Shown: positions 44,298-54,856 of the stretch, one piece after another | How the letters are laid out: each line of letters opens with the position of its first letter | Position numbering within the stretch: position 1 is the stretch's first letter | Origin: Rutstroemia sp. NJR-2017a BVV2 | Taxonomy: Eukaryota; Ascomycota; Leotiomycetes; Helotiales; Rutstroemiaceae | Reading direction: 5' to 3' | Assembly (NCBI GenBank): GCA_002946415.1 | Contig: NJPS01000075.1 | Location: 186,001-250,000 of the forward strand | Length of the DNA stretch: 64,000 nt | Notes under the pieces: model-generated | Told to the model about the DNA's origin: nothing | Database searches by the model: none | The model's input: only the letters and a program-made list of their open reading frames with translations | Made by a program: the position numbers and the translations under genes

Positions 44298-45905
44298 ATG
44301 TCCAGCAACGCTCCTGAACGTCAGCCAACCAGCCGTACCCGCAATGTCATGATCCACCGTCCGAGAACTACTCCAACTACTATTCCACCAAGTCGGATCC
44401 CGCTCCCTGAGCCTCAACCTGCATCTAGCGCTACTGCTAGCAGACGCGTTGACAATCAACGCCAGCATCATCCACCAGCTACACTTCAGCGCACTAATAG
44501 CACGTCACTATCATCGTCTGAACAGCCTCAGAATACGGCTTACAACAATACCTACAACGACTGCCTAACACCGGGTATGCTCTTGCTAAATAGTGAGGGT
44601 GTTCCTCCTGGGTATTCACATCAGCGCAACGTTGAGGGCTTAGATGGAGAGAGACACATGACGAGCTCACCACCTCCAATCCCAGCCCGCACGTCCTCAA
44701 TTCCTCGTTTGGAATTCGCAGCCAACGTGTATGGAGCTGGGCCTTCCGAAGCCGTGGCTCCGACGAACAATCCTCGCTCACCAGAGCCAGTACGCTCAGA
44801 CATGGATATAGCTCGTGATTTAGAGCGTCGTCTAGAATTGACACTGCGCCGTCTATCTGATAGGAGCTTTACCACCCAATCCGCATCCATCAACAGCGCC
44901 GCATACAGCCAACCTCCACAATATATGCCACGACCCGACAGTACTTCGGCTAACTTGGCAGACCGGACATATGATCTTCCCCGAGCTCAACCCTTGTCTC
45001 CACTTGCGAGATCGTATGTTCACTCGACCCTAAGATCACAACCACAGTTAGTTGATAGACAGGAAAGTGAGCAGCAAGATGCTGGACCACTCCCGCAAGC
45101 GTCTATGACCCCAAACCCGAACACAAACCTAAACCCAAGCACGATCCCTCATCGCATTTCTGTGCACACGGAGATTTTCCAACGGGTTGAGAATTTGAGA
45201 CAGAGACAGAGAGCTTTTGGTATGGAACTATCTTCACCATACAGCGTAGGCGGCACGACGAGGTATTTTGCCGGAGCAGAGCACCAGCAGGCGAGGATGA
45301 ATTCGGCTCATCATAGGTCTCGTTTTGTAATGGAGTCCGCGGTGCGATATGATTACGTCCGCGAAGAAGAGAATACTCCTCAGATGTGGGATCCTAACGG
45401 GCAAGCTAATCAGTATTTCCCTCAATATTCCGAGCACCATCTTCGCCAGTATCTCCGGGAACCTCAACCCCCCCAACAACCCACGCACCCCGCACCACCC
45501 CGCCCCCTCCCCCAAACCCCCCCACGCCTCACCGCTATAACCAATCTCCTCGTCCCCCTCGCCCCTACAATTCCTCTCTCCTCTCTCGAACCCTGTTTCT
45601 GCGGCGAAGAATACGCGCACAATCCCCAACACCAGAACTGCCATATCCCGTGCACGCTGCCCGTGTGCGCGCACGTCTTCGGCCGCCCGTGTCTGGCGCG
45701 CTGGTTGAAGGAACATGATACCTGTCCGATGTGTAGGGCGAGGGTGGAGTTGCCAAGAGTGGGGAGGGGGTGGGAGAGAGAGTTGGGGATGTTGATGGGT
45801 GGGGTGGGGATGGGGGAGGAGATTTGGGAGAGGCCGAGTGGGGAGGAGGGGGGAACGTTGGGGAGGCGATGGAGGATGAGGGGGGTTAACTGGGAGGAGG
45901 AGTAA
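44298..45905 (+). CDS. RING-finger protein, probable E3 ubiquitin ligase
   Basis: An intronless frame of 535 residues. The first ~420 are low complexity, rich in Pro, Ser, Thr, Arg and Gln, and probably disordered. A C-terminal RING-like domain spans about 433-485, from CFCGEEY to CPMCRARV. The first Cys pair is C-x-C rather than C-x2-C, and the fifth ligand position is Gly (CAHVFGRPCL), a form I have seen in other filamentous-fungal RING proteins. HDTCPMC closes the finger. The domain should recruit an E2 enzyme; the target is unknown. The last 40 residues are Gly/Glu/Arg-rich and follow a G-rich DNA run. Confidence 0.82.
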   Translation: MSSNAPERQPTSRTRNVMIHRPRTTPTTIPPSRIPLPEPQPASSATASRRVDNQRQHHPPATLQRTNSTSLSSSEQPQNTAYNNTYNDCLTPGMLLLNSEGVPPGYSHQRNVEGLDGERHMTSSPPPIPARTSSIPRLEFAANVYGAGPSEAVAPTNNPRSPEPVRSDMDIARDLERRLELTLRRLSDRSFTTQSASINSAAYSQPPQYMPRPDSTSANLADRTYDLPRAQPLSPLARSYVHSTLRSQPQLVDRQESEQQDAGPLPQASMTPNPNTNLNPSTIPHRISVHTEIFQRVENLRQRQRAFGMELSSPYSVGGTTRYFAGAEHQQARMNSAHHRSRFVMESAVRYDYVREEENTPQMWDPNGQANQYFPQYSEHHLRQYLREPQPPQQPTHPAPPRPLPQTPPRLTAITNLLVPLAPTIPLSSLEPCFCGEEYAHNPQHQNCHIPCTLPVCAHVFGRPCLARWLKEHDTCPMCRARVELPRVGRGWERELGMLMGGVGMGEEIWERPSGEEGGTLGRRWRMRGVNWEEE

Positions 45906-46452
45906 AGTGGGAAGGGGGATTGGGTTAAGATGGGAAGGGGCTGTTTGGATGGTGATTGATAAAGTTTCTTTTTTCACTTGGCGTTGATTTTTGTGTTTTG
46001 TAGAGGAGTCCTCATCTTAGATGGGATGAATAAATACTGTACTGAAATTATGTTCCATGTATGTGACTTGCCATGATGAGTAAATGAATTCATTACAAAC
46101 TTTAAAACTCTGAGATCCATCTGTAAGTGATAGATGGCAAGTGCTACCCACGAACTGCAAGCAGCGCCGACACTTGCTGCATATAAGCTTTGATTTGAAA
46201 GGGCAGATCAATGCCACTTACACTTAATACTCGTAGGGCACACAGTAACCAAGCGTCAACTTACAAAACTTTTAATATCACCAGCAGACTGAGCAGTGAT
46301 GGTCAAGTCAGGCACGTGGTTGCACTCAAGTCACATCACATCACATTACAAGCATCAAACAACCAAGCGTACAACCAATCAATTCATAATCCAATTCATA
46401 ACACAAACCCTAATACAAACCCCCTCATCATTCAGTGAGCCCCCCTTCTCAC
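45906..46452. other. Intergenic, tail-to-tail
   Basis: The RING gene and the small repeat protein converge here. A CATCACATCACATTA simple repeat lies near 46330. No gene is supported. Confidence 0.5.
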
Positions 46453-46839
46453 CTAACCCCTCTTAAAAGGATTCACCATCCCCTTCCTCGCCAACACCTC
46501 CTCCCTAAACGTAACTCTAATCCGTCTGGTATTTCCAATGCGTTCAATAATGATACCTCTCTCTTCCTCCTTCTTGGGATTGTGTCGGAGAATGATTTTT
46601 GGCTTGTTGATTCGGTGGTGAAGGATGATTTTCGGTTTGGGGTCGACGGGCTTGCGGTAGTGGAGGATGATTTTGGGTTTGGGTGCTGCTGGTGGCGATG
46701 GTGGTGGTGGTGCTGCTGCTGCTGCTGATGCTTTTTCGTCGGGGATTTGGGAGAGTGCGAGTTGGGCGATGTTTTGGAGTTGGGCGGGGGTCATGTTGAG
46801 GCCGTAGGTGACGGGAATGGTTAGGTTGGAGTTGGACAT
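46453..46839 (-). CDS. Small protein with three KPKIIL repeats
   Basis: A 128-residue frame from the ATG at 46839; an ATG at 46995 would add 52 residues rich in Phe, Tyr and Ser from a tandem ATGATGTG-type leader and is less likely. The N-terminus NLTIPVTYGLNMTPAQLQNI is followed by an Ala/Pro run, then three direct repeats: KPKIILHYRKP, KPKIILHHRINK and KPKIILRHNPK. The C-terminus is basic (RRIRVTFREEVLARKG). No membrane segment. I do not recognise a family. The alternation of basic and beta-branched residues suggests a beta-rich nucleic-acid or acid-polymer binder, but this is inference. Confidence 0.6.
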   Translation of the reverse strand: MSNSNLTIPVTYGLNMTPAQLQNIAQLALSQIPDEKASAAAAAPPPPSPPAAPKPKIILHYRKPVDPKPKIILHHRINKPKIILRHNPKKEEERGIIIERIGNTRRIRVTFREEVLARKGMVNPFKRG

Positions 46840-47200
46840 ATTGAGTGGGTAGTAGAATGATGTGGAGCGGTAGAATGATGTGAAGTGGTAGAATGATATG
46901 AAGATGAGAAGAAGAAAATCCCGTAGATGCGAGGGAATTGAGAGTAAATATACCCTCTCCCATCTCTCTACTACTCTACCACCCCTAATTTTCAAATCTG
47001 GGACCGAAGTATGTTTTGAGGTCCTGGTTCCATCGTAGATCTAGATTATCAGCAGGAAAAGAGGATATACCTTACGCCAGTCGAGATGTTTGAGCGCGTC
47101 TGGGAAAGTTAAGTTCGACTTAACCTAGGTACTCACGCGTTTTGCGGCATTTTAGACCCTTTTGGACCCTTTTAGACCCTGAATGTTGCCGAGTAGATCT

Positions 47201-47257
47201 CGGAAAAACTGGTAAACTAGGAAGAACTGGTAATCTCGCAAGAACTGGTAAACTACG
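47201..47257. repeat. Three tandem 19-bp units
   Basis: Units start at 47201, 47220 and 47239 with a core of AAnAACTGGTAAnCT. All three match at most positions. Confidence 0.8.
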
Positions 47258-48445
47258 AGTAGGCTCTGTGATGACGAACCCTAACTGAAATGAGCTTCAA
47301 AGCTAAGTTTGTATACACTCTTACGATGCACTCTCAGGCCTGAAACCTCATAGTAGAGGACCTGTATTGTTCCTATCATGAAATTCCGCACTGCAAAGAC
47401 TCTGTTTGTCGATATCAGACATATCAGAAAAGGGGAAGCGAGTATTCTGGCAGACACAACTGGATGATTGATTGGTTGATTGACTGGAGATCCCTGGATT
47501 CTGGCGGTTGACTTAGCTGCGGCGCTTGAGGGTTAGTAAGGAAGTCTAAAAAAAAGAAAGTGCTGTGTAGTTACGCGCATGAAGCAAGTACGAAGGTGCG
47601 TTTCATGGCTCGCGTTCAGTTATACTTTGGGTCACATGCATCACATGCAGCAAGAGAGTCGAACATCATCCATCGTACACTAATCGAGCGATTCTAGGTC
47701 TATGAATAGTGCACAAGTGGTTACATGCCCATTCGAGTTGAGTTTGTAGTTCAGAGCCGCGAGAGACCTGGGAGTAAACGAAGTAGAGTTTCATGGCTCT
47801 GCAATGTAATCATGGTAATCCATCCACCCACCGAACAGATATCTGGGATATGATTGGATCAAGAAAAGCTTTATTTCTCTCAAGTCTTCATGATATCATT
47901 GAAAAGCCGCGCCTGCACTTATATTAAGGCGTCTGCAGTTCCATACAAACGCAACACTGGCGGTAGAATAGTACAACTGCATGTACTATTGTTCCATCTC
48001 ACGCGAACTAGATGGAATGAACTTAATTCTAGTATGTAGTATTCTAACACCCAGGAAGAAGTCAAACATTCATCTTTTTTAGCTCGATTTAGAACGAGGA
48101 GATCATGATTTGACATCGATCCAGACCCTGAAGCTTCACAAAATGACCGTGAAATGACAAAAAGACCCTGAAGTCAACCCACATTACATTGAGATTAATC
48201 TGAGGGTCCACAGAGTTTACAATGCTGTCAGTACATCTAATAAAAGTTTTCAAGCACAACATGAATCCCCTGGTCGAGCTGGGTATTCAGCTAACACCAC
48301 CTGGTAGTTCCTGAACGTCATCCCAAACCCAAGAAAGCTTTGAAGGGTACTATCATGTAAGGAGAAGCAAGTGATCAACTCTCGCATATTGTACGGACGG
48401 TCGTACGTCCGTCAGGTCCCTTTCCCAATGAGAAGCCATATATCT

Positions 48446-48528
48446 ACTATCCCTCCCCCTGAACAAAGGTTAAATTTTTGGTGGCAAGACTCAGAAAAAT
48501 TTAACCTTTGTTCCGGGGGAGGGATAGT
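48446..48528. repeat. 34-bp inverted repeat with 15-nt loop
   Basis: Arms at 48446-48479 and 48495-48528 are reverse complements at 33 of 34 positions, around a loop at 48480-48494. Each arm holds CTATCCCTCCCCC and AACAAAGGTTAAATTTTT. The hairpin is far too long and perfect for chance. Confidence 0.92.
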
Positions 48529-49062
48529 ACTAACACCCCAAAGACTAAACACAGCTAACACTGGACCCTTTCGATGGCGGCACCTTGATCCCAATTTACT
48601 AACTTCCAGGTAGCCGCGAACCATACCACGTCCAGCGCTTAGCGGCAAGACATTTCCTCAGCTCATCTCTGAAAAAACGTGTCGTCAGAATCAACCACAC
48701 AATCAACAAGCAAGACTACTTTTGAAGTATTTGTAATAGTCCTCGATAAGAGTATCCACCGCAACACTTGATGCACGGTACCCGTGTCAAAGACCTGCGA
48801 TCACTGATGATAGCGCGTACGAAGAGGAGGACAACGATGACGATTGAAATCGAGAAGGAGATGAATAGAGAGGGAAACGTGTGGTATGAGATGCGCTTTA
48901 ACGATCTCCTACATCCAAGTTCGAGTACGATGATGAGTAGGGCAATATGACTTGTTGTAGTGAGGTGGAGAAGAAGAACATGGCCTCCAAGTTCGCGGCA
49001 ATATTCTGACATCTTACCACGTGTGCAATCGGTCCTCGGGCCGTAGAAAATCCAATTAGTAA

Positions 49063-49191
49063 TCAATTACTGGATTAGGGAGTGAATTTTTCACTTGTGA
49101 AAACTCAATTACTGGATTAGGTAACAGCTGCTAACTCCGGAAGAGTGCTCCTTGAGCGAATTACAAACCTGGAGTGAATTGTTTACTTGTG
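49063..49191. repeat. Paired short direct repeats
   Basis: TCAATTACTGGATTAGG occurs at 49063-49079 and again at 49105-49121. A GGAGTGAATT...ACTTGTG block occurs at 49079-49099 and 49171-49191. Confidence 0.75.
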
Positions 49192-49536
49192 TTACAGTAA
49201 GCAAACAACGTATATATGCACGAAATCACGCACATACACAGGAATTTTGCATCATGTCATCCGGCAGTCCAGGTACAATCTACAGGGCTGTACAAGGGGC
49301 CAAGGGGGGCAGGCGGCAACGCTAAGTCTTTGTATGAGTGAATCGCGCCAACTGTGGATACCCTCGCTCCCCTCCCTGGACTTTCTGCCGCTCCACCACT
49401 TTAATTCTCCATCACTCTACTGTATCATCACACCGATATATATTGCCACCGGTCTGGCTGCTGGATGATCCTATATATCCAAATAACCTCATCAAAATTC
49501 TATACACCTTAGAAACGCGTGAAATTCTACCCCAGC

Positions 49537-50493
49537 ATGGCCTCCTCAACCCTCCCTTCTAACGGCCGTCTCGTCAACATCGGCACTCACTCTCTAGCCC
49601 TCTACGCTCACGGCCCAGAACCCAGCAGCTCCAATGAGCCCGTCGTACTATTTATCTCAGGGGTGGCAAGTGACGCTCTCAACTGGCAAGCCGTGGTGCG
49701 GCTATCCCCTTCCTCGCTGAGAAGCTACACTTACGACCGTTCCGGCTACAACAACTCCGAGTCTTCCCTGGTCGAACCCACAGCCGAGAACGTGGCTCTG
49801 GAGCTCTCCCTTCTGATCGAGAAAGCTCCTATCACCAACCCTCTGATTATCGTGGGACACTCCTGGGCCGGCGTACTCACGCACGAGTTCATCGCTCTGA
49901 AGGGAACTAGCCAGATCGCTGGTCTCGTGCTCGTTGACGCAAACCACGAGACAGCGCCCCTGGTGATGGACACCAATGATCCGATTCTCTGGAAGAGCAT
50001 CGCGGCGGGCGTGGAACCGTATGCTGGCTGGGGTGTTGAGGCAGAGCACAAATTAACCAAGGAAGAGTGGGCAGCGTTCAAGGCCGCGGAATCGACGGAG
50101 AAATTCAAGGCGATTGAGCAGAAAGAGGATTTCGAGCAGTATCTTCCGAGTTTTGAGACGCTGCGGAAGAAGGAGTTGAGTAAGAAGCAGCCGCTGCTGG
50201 GAGATAAACCAGTGTATGTAATTGGTGGTATTCGAAGCAGGGATTGGAATGGATTGTATAAGGCGGGTGTGGCGAAGGGAAATGGCACTGAGGATGAGAG
50301 GAGCTATGTTAGAGGGTTGATTGAGGGGGTTGATGCGAAGAATGAGAGTCTCATGAAGGAATTTCTAAAGCTCTCTACTAAGAGTGAGCTTGTTTGGGCC
50401 AAGGAGAGTGGTCACTTTGTTCAGTTGACTCAGCCGGATGTTGTTGTTGATGGAGTTAAATGGGTTCTAGATAACTTAGCAACATCTTCTTAG
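49537..50493 (+). CDS. Alpha/beta hydrolase
   Basis: An intronless frame of 318 residues starting at the ATG at 49537. After a short N-terminus the fold begins with VVLFISGVASDALNW, the oxyanion-side strand. The nucleophile elbow is GHSWAG with Ser at about residue 109. LVLVDANHE follows on the next strand. The catalytic His is likely in ESGHFVQL, about residue 293. No signal peptide is seen, so a cytosolic enzyme is likely. Substrate cannot be predicted: esterase, lipase, haloperoxidase-like and peptidase members share this form. It lies 0.6 kb from the transporter gene and 5.8 kb from the NRPS, so a part in product release or tailoring is possible but unproven. Confidence 0.88.
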   Translation: MASSTLPSNGRLVNIGTHSLALYAHGPEPSSSNEPVVLFISGVASDALNWQAVVRLSPSSLRSYTYDRSGYNNSESSLVEPTAENVALELSLLIEKAPITNPLIIVGHSWAGVLTHEFIALKGTSQIAGLVLVDANHETAPLVMDTNDPILWKSIAAGVEPYAGWGVEAEHKLTKEEWAAFKAAESTEKFKAIEQKEDFEQYLPSFETLRKKELSKKQPLLGDKPVYVIGGIRSRDWNGLYKAGVAKGNGTEDERSYVRGLIEGVDAKNESLMKEFLKLSTKSELVWAKESGHFVQLTQPDVVVDGVKWVLDNLATSS

Positions 50494-51090
50494 TTGCGGG
50501 AAATAAACAATATTGAGATCTAGCCTTCAAATCCACCGAATAACATGTATATGAACAGTGCTGGTAGAAAGGCTACACCTGGTACAGAGTTGTGAAATCA
50601 ATAAAATTTATGATAGGGGGTTCCTGAAAAGCTCAGAATTTCAAGAAAAACCGGTAAGTCAGAATGTCACTTAATACCTTGGTATGGGCTTGTGACAGTC
50701 TACAATAATTTTGGAAAGTAACTTAGTTATCTTAGTTTGAGAATATGGTTGATCTGACAAGGCCAAAGAAATATATCAAAGTAGATATTTGGCAAGGGAA
50801 AAGAAGGCGGGTGACTGGTAGATGAGGTCCACCTAGACAAGACACAAGACACACCAAGCGTTTATATGATTCCGGAATCAGCAGAGTATCAATTGATTGT
50901 TCCTACTCTATGATTATAATTCTATATTAACTTGTATATGATTCCGACTTTTATTCCACCAACATCTTTCCACTTTCCCCGCTCGATGCGTCCCACACCG
51001 CGATTACATTCTCGATCATGTAATAACGCCAAAATATTTTGCGGTACGGTCTTGTATGTACACTCCCAAACAGGCCATGTATATTACCAT
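50494..51090. other. Intergenic, tail-to-tail
   Basis: The hydrolase and transporter converge here. Nothing else is recognised in this AT-rich interval. Confidence 0.5.
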
Positions 51091-53015
51091 TTAGCTGGAG
51101 GCTTTACGGCTGGACCTTTTATCTCTGACAAAATAGTTAAGTTCGAAAGCAACACTGACAAAAAATAACAGCGCGGTGATCGATCCATAAACAATGACCA
51201 TATTCGGATCATAAGCAGCAAACGACACTCCTACACCCAAAACCGAACCAAAGGCACTGAAAAGACTGAAAAGAGCCTGGACAATCGACTTCATACTTGT
51301 TGGAGCGCGCGAATAAGCAAGTTCGGTACCGGACACGATCGCCAGGATTTCTGCCCACGCGAGGAATACATAAGTGGGTGTCTGAACTCCAATGTTCACA
51401 TCGTTAGGTACGGTCGGGCCAGCGCACTTCAATGGATGGTTGAAACATGGACCGGTGTTGTAGATGAGGTCTTGGATTCCGGTGGTATATCCGATTGCAA
51501 GGGCAGCGCAGAAAAGACCCACGCCGATGCGGTGCTCGGCTGAGAAGTTGATTTTGCGTTTCTCTAGCGTGGGGTAGATCCAACTTTGGAATAAGGGCAG
51601 GAAGACCATGACTGAGATAGGATTCAGATTGTACATGATGTCGTTGGGGATGCCGTGAGTCTGCATGGTGCCTGCTTGTGCGATGAGGGTACTGTCCATG
51701 AGGTTTATGGAGAGCAAGAGAGCTGGGAAAGGAAGGCTGCTTGATGTAAGTAGATGCTCTCCATATGCTGGTTTCAATATATGAATCACTTACAAAACTA
51801 AACACGCTCGGAGTGCGGACTTGGCTTCAGCTATTATGGCCTCATCTTTGCTTGGAGTTGCCGGGCCATCTTCCTGAGAAGAAGATTGACTTGCAACTTC
51901 TGTCTGCGCTGGGTTATGATGGTCTGGGTGGCGGCGATGACGCAATGCGCTGAAGAGATTCGCGATGGCGTTACCAGACGGTGGTGCCGTTTCTAAGAGA
52001 TGGTCAACAGCAGACTCACTATGATTGTGACATGCAATGAATCACTCACCGAATTTGAAATATCCAACTTGGAAGATGACCGCAGCTGCGACAATAAAGC
52101 AGAGACAAATCATAAATGCAAACCCAAAGCCGGCATATGCATATCTTTCTACGTTGGTAGTTATGATGCCGCACAACCCTCCGACGTTGATCATCCTATT
52201 CGAAAACATATTAGCAAGTTACTGCCGCTGCAAGTTCAGGGCAAGACGTACCAGTAGTTGACATTCCATATAAAACGAATTGTGAGATCACGCTTCTGCA
52301 ACGCTGATTTCCCATTCTTCAAAGTTACAACTTTGGGTTCCTCCTCGGGGAGCTGGTCAACTGTTGATGGTCAGCACTTAGTCCGGATGAATTACCGAGC
52401 TCTAATGCCTACCTAAGAATACTGTTATATTGGGTTTCACAGTTCCTGTGCCGGCGCCGACAAGGAACATGCCAACTATGAAGCCGGGGAGACCACCTGT
52501 GCCGTAAATCCGCTGCGAGAAAGCCGTACCAGTAACGATGCTAAGTCCTAATATGTAAATTCTAAACCATTAGTTTCTTTCTCCAAACTGAGCAAGACCG
52601 CCGATGAACCTACAGGAATCCAATCTGGATAGTTTTACGACGTCCAAGCCAACAGTCCGCCAGTAGTCCTCCTACCATAGGTGTGGTGTAGCTGTAGATG
52701 AACCAGAAGTATATAATCAACACTGCTCTTGCCTCCCCTAGACCTATGGCTCCTGGGCGAAGAGGATCATTCGGAGAAAGCTGGAGGTAGTTTTCTATGG
52801 GAGTTCCGTTAGCCTGATGCCATATGCTAAGGTAGTATATAGGAAGACGCACGGAGAGGCTGGCTGAGACCGTAGAATGCGGCTCTCTCCAGGAAATATA
52901 TGCCTTGTACAAGTGTTACTTTGTATGGGATGGGGCCTCTGACAGCTGGGAGATCTTGCTCGCTCGAGGAGACGGACTCCCCTCGGGGCGAATCTATCTC
53001 TTTTTCCTCGGACAT
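51091..53015 (-). CDS. POT/PTR2 family proton-coupled peptide transporter
   Basis: Seven exons: 53015-52853, 52794-52614, 52561-52413, 52360-52252, 52195-52050, 51992-51794 and 51739-51091, giving 531 residues with consistent phases. Features of the family in order: FLERAAFYGLSQPL in TM1, then QNYLQLSPNDPLRPGAIGLG, then a GGLLADCWLGRRKTI segment (the PTR2 motif with D and GRR), VGAGTGTVKPNI, and AQAGTMQTHGIPNDIM. About twelve helices are expected. POT proteins move di- or tripeptides, and sometimes other small acids, with protons across the plasma membrane. The last intron has a tandem AAGCAG acceptor, so one Ser may be included or skipped. It is the nearest transporter to the NRPS and could carry a dipeptide-like product or its precursor. 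Confidence 0.92.
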
Positions 53016-54127
53016 CTTCTTGAAAATCACAAGTCTTCAGTGCCGGAATACTGTCATAGAGCACCCAGTCAGCTTGTTTGCAGAGGTGATTGGAAACCAG
53101 GAGGAAAGAAGGTGAGAATGTACATACTGATATGTTTGATAAAGTAACCCTCTTAGCTAAGTAAGGTCAAGCTTTGCAAATGTAGCCACCCGCCCTTCGC
53201 TTCGGCGATATTTTTTAAGATTATAAATTCGGTCAAGCGACCCCTAGCAAGCAACTTCTTTTGCGGTACCTCAAAGACAGGGAGGGAGGGGCCTTGACAG
53301 TCGATGTGGCAACTTCATCAAGAAGTACTTTTTAAACATATATCAATCCACCCATCCCAAAGTTAAACCTACCTAAATACAAGTCATCACAGCCATCATC
53401 ACGCAATGAAAATGCTCAACAACGGAGACTCCATACGGACACCAACCTGCCCAAGACGGCACCCACACCGAAAAATGAGAAAGAAGCTCATCGACGCCAG
53501 CAACTCGGCGGAGCGGGTCCGATCGAGTGGAAAGAATTAAGAATAACGTGCTGAGTATTTCTCCTGGGAGCTTAGCGTTGCCGCCTCAGGGGGGCTTAGC
53601 GTTGCCGCGGGGGAGTTTAGCGTGGATAGGGTGGGTCTAGCGCTGTCTCCGCGGAGTTTAGCGTTGCCCTGGATGCTCAATACGGAGGACAAAATTGGAA
53701 GGTGGGAAGCGAGAATTGCAAATCTCGGAGTTTTGTGACACGTTCGTGGATTTGCGACCTTTCGTTTTCGATCGATCGAGCGCGTGCAGAAGAAGCTCAC
53801 CTCATACATCCAGGGGAGCTTGAGAGAGAACCGCGACGTGCACTTGGGTCGTATTCCTCTACTGCGAGTCTAACCTAGGATGGTTCCTAGAGATCGCTCG
53901 CGCGTCAGTTAGTATCGCGTTCCTTGAAGCAATATGAGATGGCATTCTAAGTTTGTGTCACAATCATCTTGGTGCTTGAAGCATTTCGAACTGGTTTCGT
54001 TATTTTTGCTGTTTTCTGCCTTGAGAAGTGTTTAGCAGTTCATCAGATCACTCGGATCATAGTACAGAGCAGATCAATTTAATACTTTATTTGTCAGCTG
54101 TGCAGTCTAACTCCATTGCTACGCCTC
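53016..54127. other. Intergenic with GC-rich tandem repeat
   Basis: Promoter of the transporter gene at left and 3' flank of the GNAT gene at right. The region around 53567-53670 holds a degenerate tandem repeat. A 90-codon minus-strand frame over it is repeat-driven. Confidence 0.5.
53567..53670. repeat. Five degenerate ~21-24-bp GC-rich units
   Basis: Five copies of a YTTAGCGTTGCC-type core occur at roughly 53569, 53593, 53614, 53634 and 53655. They are separated by G/C-rich spacers. Confidence 0.8.
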
Positions 54128-54856
54128 TCATTGGCTCGCCCAAGTGCGCATAATCAACCACCCCGGCATATTGCGATTTCTAAATTCTTCATCAATCTCA
54201 AACACAGTATCCTCCTTCGAACCCTCCGCTTCAAACCCAAGCATTTTGTACAGACCCCTCCCCATAGTCGACGCCTCGGTCATACATTCCAATTCCCCCC
54301 TCCGCTTCGCATCCTCGATGCCCCATTCAACCAGTTTCTTCGCAACCCCTCTTCGCTGGAAAGCTGGATCTACCGCGCATATATCGAGTATAAAAATAGC
54401 GGGCGGATCCGAATTTACTTTTTCACGAGTGATGGAAACACGGCGATTCCATGCCGAGCGATACATTTGGCGCAGGAAACGCCCCTCGGTTGGAGCCAGA
54501 GTCTCAAGGCCAGCAGGGCAGTCAGTAGGCGGGTCGCCGTAACCGTCTACGAAAGATGATTGAAACCAGATAGCCGCGCCGACGATCTTCCGCTTGGTCT
54601 TATCTTGTGGATCCGGCAGAGTCGCCTTTAAGATGACAGTGTTAGGCTGGCCGTCTTTATTCGTAGTTATCGATTGCCAGCGCGTCAAGAGTTTGAACGC
54701 GCCTTTTCTTTGGCCTTCAGGGGAGTCCCAGTTCGGATTCATGCCGAGCCAGATGGATTCTTGGATTTGGCGGCCAAAAGCTTCGCTAAAACAGTGGTGG
54801 ATTTGGGTGAAGTCATCAGCACTATCGACTGGCTGGACGAGTACGTCGGTCGACAT
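54128..54856 (-). CDS. GNAT family N-acetyltransferase
   Basis: An intronless frame of 242 residues. The central strand IFILDICAVDPAFQRRGVA is the GNAT motif A region; its Q-R-R-G-V-A loop binds the acetyl-CoA pyrophosphate, with A in place of the last Gly. AKKLVEWGIEDAKRRG is the following helix, and MTEASTMGRGLYKMLGFEAE fits motif B. No signal or membrane segment. The substrate is not evident; fungal relatives acetylate amines, including antibiotic-like or lysine groups. Its start is 1.4 kb from that of the NRPS on the other strand, so the two share a divergent promoter region. This makes a role in modifying the NRPS product, or in self-protection, plausible but unproven. Confidence 0.9.
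   Translation of the reverse strand: MSTDVLVQPVDSADDFTQIHHCFSEAFGRQIQESIWLGMNPNWDSPEGQRKGAFKLLTRWQSITTNKDGQPNTVILKATLPDPQDKTKRKIVGAAIWFQSSFVDGYGDPPTDCPAGLETLAPTEGRFLRQMYRSAWNRRVSITREKVNSDPPAIFILDICAVDPAFQRRGVAKKLVEWGIEDAKRRGELECMTEASTMGRGLYKMLGFEAEGSKEDTVFEIDEEFRNRNMPGWLIMRTWASQ

Larger units (their letters stand above)
46840..49536. other. Gene-poor region with several repeats and a foldback
   Basis: About 2.7 kb without a supported gene. It contains a 19-bp triplicate, a 34-bp inverted repeat and paired direct repeats (listed separately). GACCCTTTT-type units recur near 47150-47180, and AGACCCTGAAG at 48121 and 48164. Confidence 0.5.

Noticed and set aside
45234..45977. 247-codon minus-strand frame opposite the RING gene
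   Set aside because: Shadow of the RING coding strand; Pro/Leu-rich from the G-rich plus strand.
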